This document shows, piece after piece, positions 20,485 through 21,267 of a DNA stretch of 21,267 bases (the stretch's first letter is position 1; each line of letters starts with the position of its first letter). Made by a program: the position numbers and the translations under genes. The notes beneath the pieces are model-generated. The model was given only the letters and a program-made list of their open reading frames with translations, was not told the origin of the DNA and searched no databases. The stretch covers positions 1 to 21,267 of IMG/VR virus record IMGVR_UViG_3300021425_000226; one strand, written 5' to 3'. The DNA is from a virus.

Positions 20485-20810
20485 ATACAATTCATCAGCC
20501 GTGGCTCGACTGGCAAAAGACTGGCATGCGACGAAATGGTAACGCATATGAATTGCGAGCGTGCCCGTTTTGCGATAGCTTGTCGCTCAGTTTACAACTT
20601 AGTGTCAACAACACAGCAGCTCGTGTCGAGTGTCGTGACTGTCTTGCCGAAGGACCTTGGTCATGGTCGCACGATCCAGACGCTGCTTTGCACGACTCAG
20701 TGGAGGCATGGAATGGATATTGTCGGACAACACGATCCAGCAAGAGAACTTTTGACCTTTGTCCAGAGCAGCGAAGCTCTGACGAGCCGACTGGCTCAAG
20801 AGATAATTGA
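20481..20810 (+). CDS. Lar-like zinc-ribbon protein
   Basis: The gene encodes 109 residues from an ATG overlapping the previous stop (ATGA). Residues ~24-80 match the Lar restriction-alleviation style of zinc ribbon: LRACPFCDS (first CxxC), then VECRDCLAEGPW (second CxxC), then a closing DSVEAWNGYCR as in the usual A-x-x-x-W-N-x-R. Lar proteins of phages modulate host type I restriction, but many relatives are simply small zinc proteins of unknown role. The last ~33 residues (RTTRSSKRTFDL onwards) are coded over the start of the next gene in another frame and may be a poorly conserved tail. Confidence 0.7.
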   Translation: MNTIHQPWLDWQKTGMRRNGNAYELRACPFCDSLSLSLQLSVNNTAARVECRDCLAEGPWSWSHDPDAALHDSVEAWNGYCRTTRSSKRTFDLCPEQRSSDEPTGSRDN

Positions 20811-21069
20811 CAGCCATCTTGCCTTCTACGGAATGATGCTGGCCATTTTTTCGATATTCTTCATTCTGTTCGCTGGCGTTGCAAGCACGATAAAGCCGAG
20901 CAGCACACTGACTGCTCAAGATGCAACGAAGCTCAAATCTGCTTCATATAAATGGTCATTTCTTACACTGATGTTGTGCGTCTGGCCGATGTATAAAATT
21001 GTCCAAGCATTCTTCTTTCCTAGAATCGTTGTCATTGAGCGACTCGTTGAGATGGTGGGATTGAAGTAA
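20713..21069 (+). CDS. Two-helix membrane protein
   Basis: The gene encodes 118 residues from an ATG behind GGAGGCATGGA. An earlier in-frame ATG at 20536 has no such site. Two hydrophobic helices are clear: YGMMLAIFSIFFILFAGVA (about 40-60) and FLTLMLCVWPMYKIVQAFFF (about 82-103). Both are preceded by polar stretches, and the C-terminus is basic/amphipathic. I do not recognise it; it could be a holin-like or superinfection-type membrane protein. The gene overlaps the zinc-ribbon gene by 98 bases in a different frame, unusually long for this phage. Confidence 0.6.
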   Translation: MDIVGQHDPARELLTFVQSSEALTSRLAQEIIDSHLAFYGMMLAIFSIFFILFAGVASTIKPSSTLTAQDATKLKSASYKWSFLTLMLCVWPMYKIVQAFFFPRIVVIERLVEMVGLK

Positions 21070-21267
21070 TGGTCATGGAAGCTGCACATAATAAGCGCAT
21101 GGAAAAAATGATAATCCGTCACATAGAAGTCGACGACATCGTAATGAGTACGATTCGCAAGCTCGGTGGCAATATTCACATGAGGGTCATGGACTTCAGA
21201 AAGCACATGCAACCACCACTGCGTGAAAGCGAAATCAAGCAGTCACTCAAGCGACTCGTGGAGCTTG
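21069..21267 (+). CDS. Hypothetical protein, 3' end cut by the window
   Basis: An open frame runs from an ATG at 21069, overlapping the previous stop (TAATG), to the window end and gives 66 residues. GGTGGG lies upstream. The fragment is Met-, His- and basic-rich (EKMIIRHIEVDDIVMSTI, then MRVMDFRKHMQPPL, then SEIKQSLKRLVEL). The end reads like a helix-turn-helix or winged helix (RESEIKQSLKRLV). The family cannot be judged from a fragment. Confidence 0.6.
   Translation, partial: MVMEAAHNKRMEKMIIRHIEVDDIVMSTIRKLGGNIHMRVMDFRKHMQPPLRESEIKQSLKRLVEL

Noticed and set aside
20916-21212. A 98-codon minus-strand frame at the right edge.
   Set aside because: It is opposite two plus-strand genes with good starts and coupling. 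Its His/Tyr-rich product has no recognisable features and no SD.

Overview
The window is a contiguous piece of a tailed double-stranded DNA bacteriophage (or prophage) of the HK97-capsid, long-genome-module type. No integrase, lysogeny repressor, tRNA or rRNA is visible. Gene density is nearly complete: ATGA stop/start overlaps are frequent and Shine-Dalgarno (SD) sites are strong. A lipobox lipoprotein in the lysis cassette and a RecE/Bet/SSB recombination set suggest a Gram-negative host, probably proteobacterial, but the host cannot be fixed from the sequence.

Layout. 1-10582 (minus strand) is the packaging/head module, read right to left: small terminase, large terminase, a CsrA-like small protein, a portal/middle-domain/MuF fusion, an S78 prohead protease fused to an acidic scaffold-like tail, the major capsid protein, an uncharacterised virion protein, a tiny protein and a coiled-coil tail-fibre-like protein cut by the window edge. 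10653-11364 (plus) holds two small unknown genes diverging from terS. 11237-13454 (minus) is a replication block: a GTG-started initiator that carries three iterons and a second repeat set inside its own reading frame (a lambda-O-like arrangement), then two proteins of unknown detail and a winged-helix protein. 13638-15048 (minus) is a two-gene unit of a ParB/Srx-fold protein and a GT-A-like glycosyltransferase, probably for DNA base modification. 15186-16501 (plus) is a self-contained unit of five small genes ending in a strong terminator, including a 58-residue MerR/excisionase-type helix-turn-helix protein. 16530-17988 (minus) is lysis: a small one-helix membrane protein, an Amidase_3 endolysin, an unknown protein and a lipoprotein zinc metallopeptidase. 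18075-21267 (plus) is early recombination: a small unknown, a RecE-like nuclease, Bet annealase, SSB, a small unknown, a Lar-like zinc-ribbon protein, a two-helix membrane protein and a truncated gene.

How it fits together. RecE-like nuclease, Bet and SSB would recombine or repair DNA. The initiator would melt the internal origin and recruit the host replisome, because no polymerase or helicase is seen here. The terminase would package into procapsids built from portal-MuF, protease-scaffold and capsid, and the amidase with its membrane partners would release the phage.

Most unusual is post-transcriptional signalling. Seven genes share the SD core GGAGGCA, and at four starts it sits in a small hairpin with invariant loop AGGCA whose outer base pairs differ yet stay complementary. 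The initiator SD is buried in an 11-bp hairpin that also contains a fourth iteron-like site. The phage additionally encodes a CsrA-like (RNA-binding-type) protein in its head operon. The link between these is inference.
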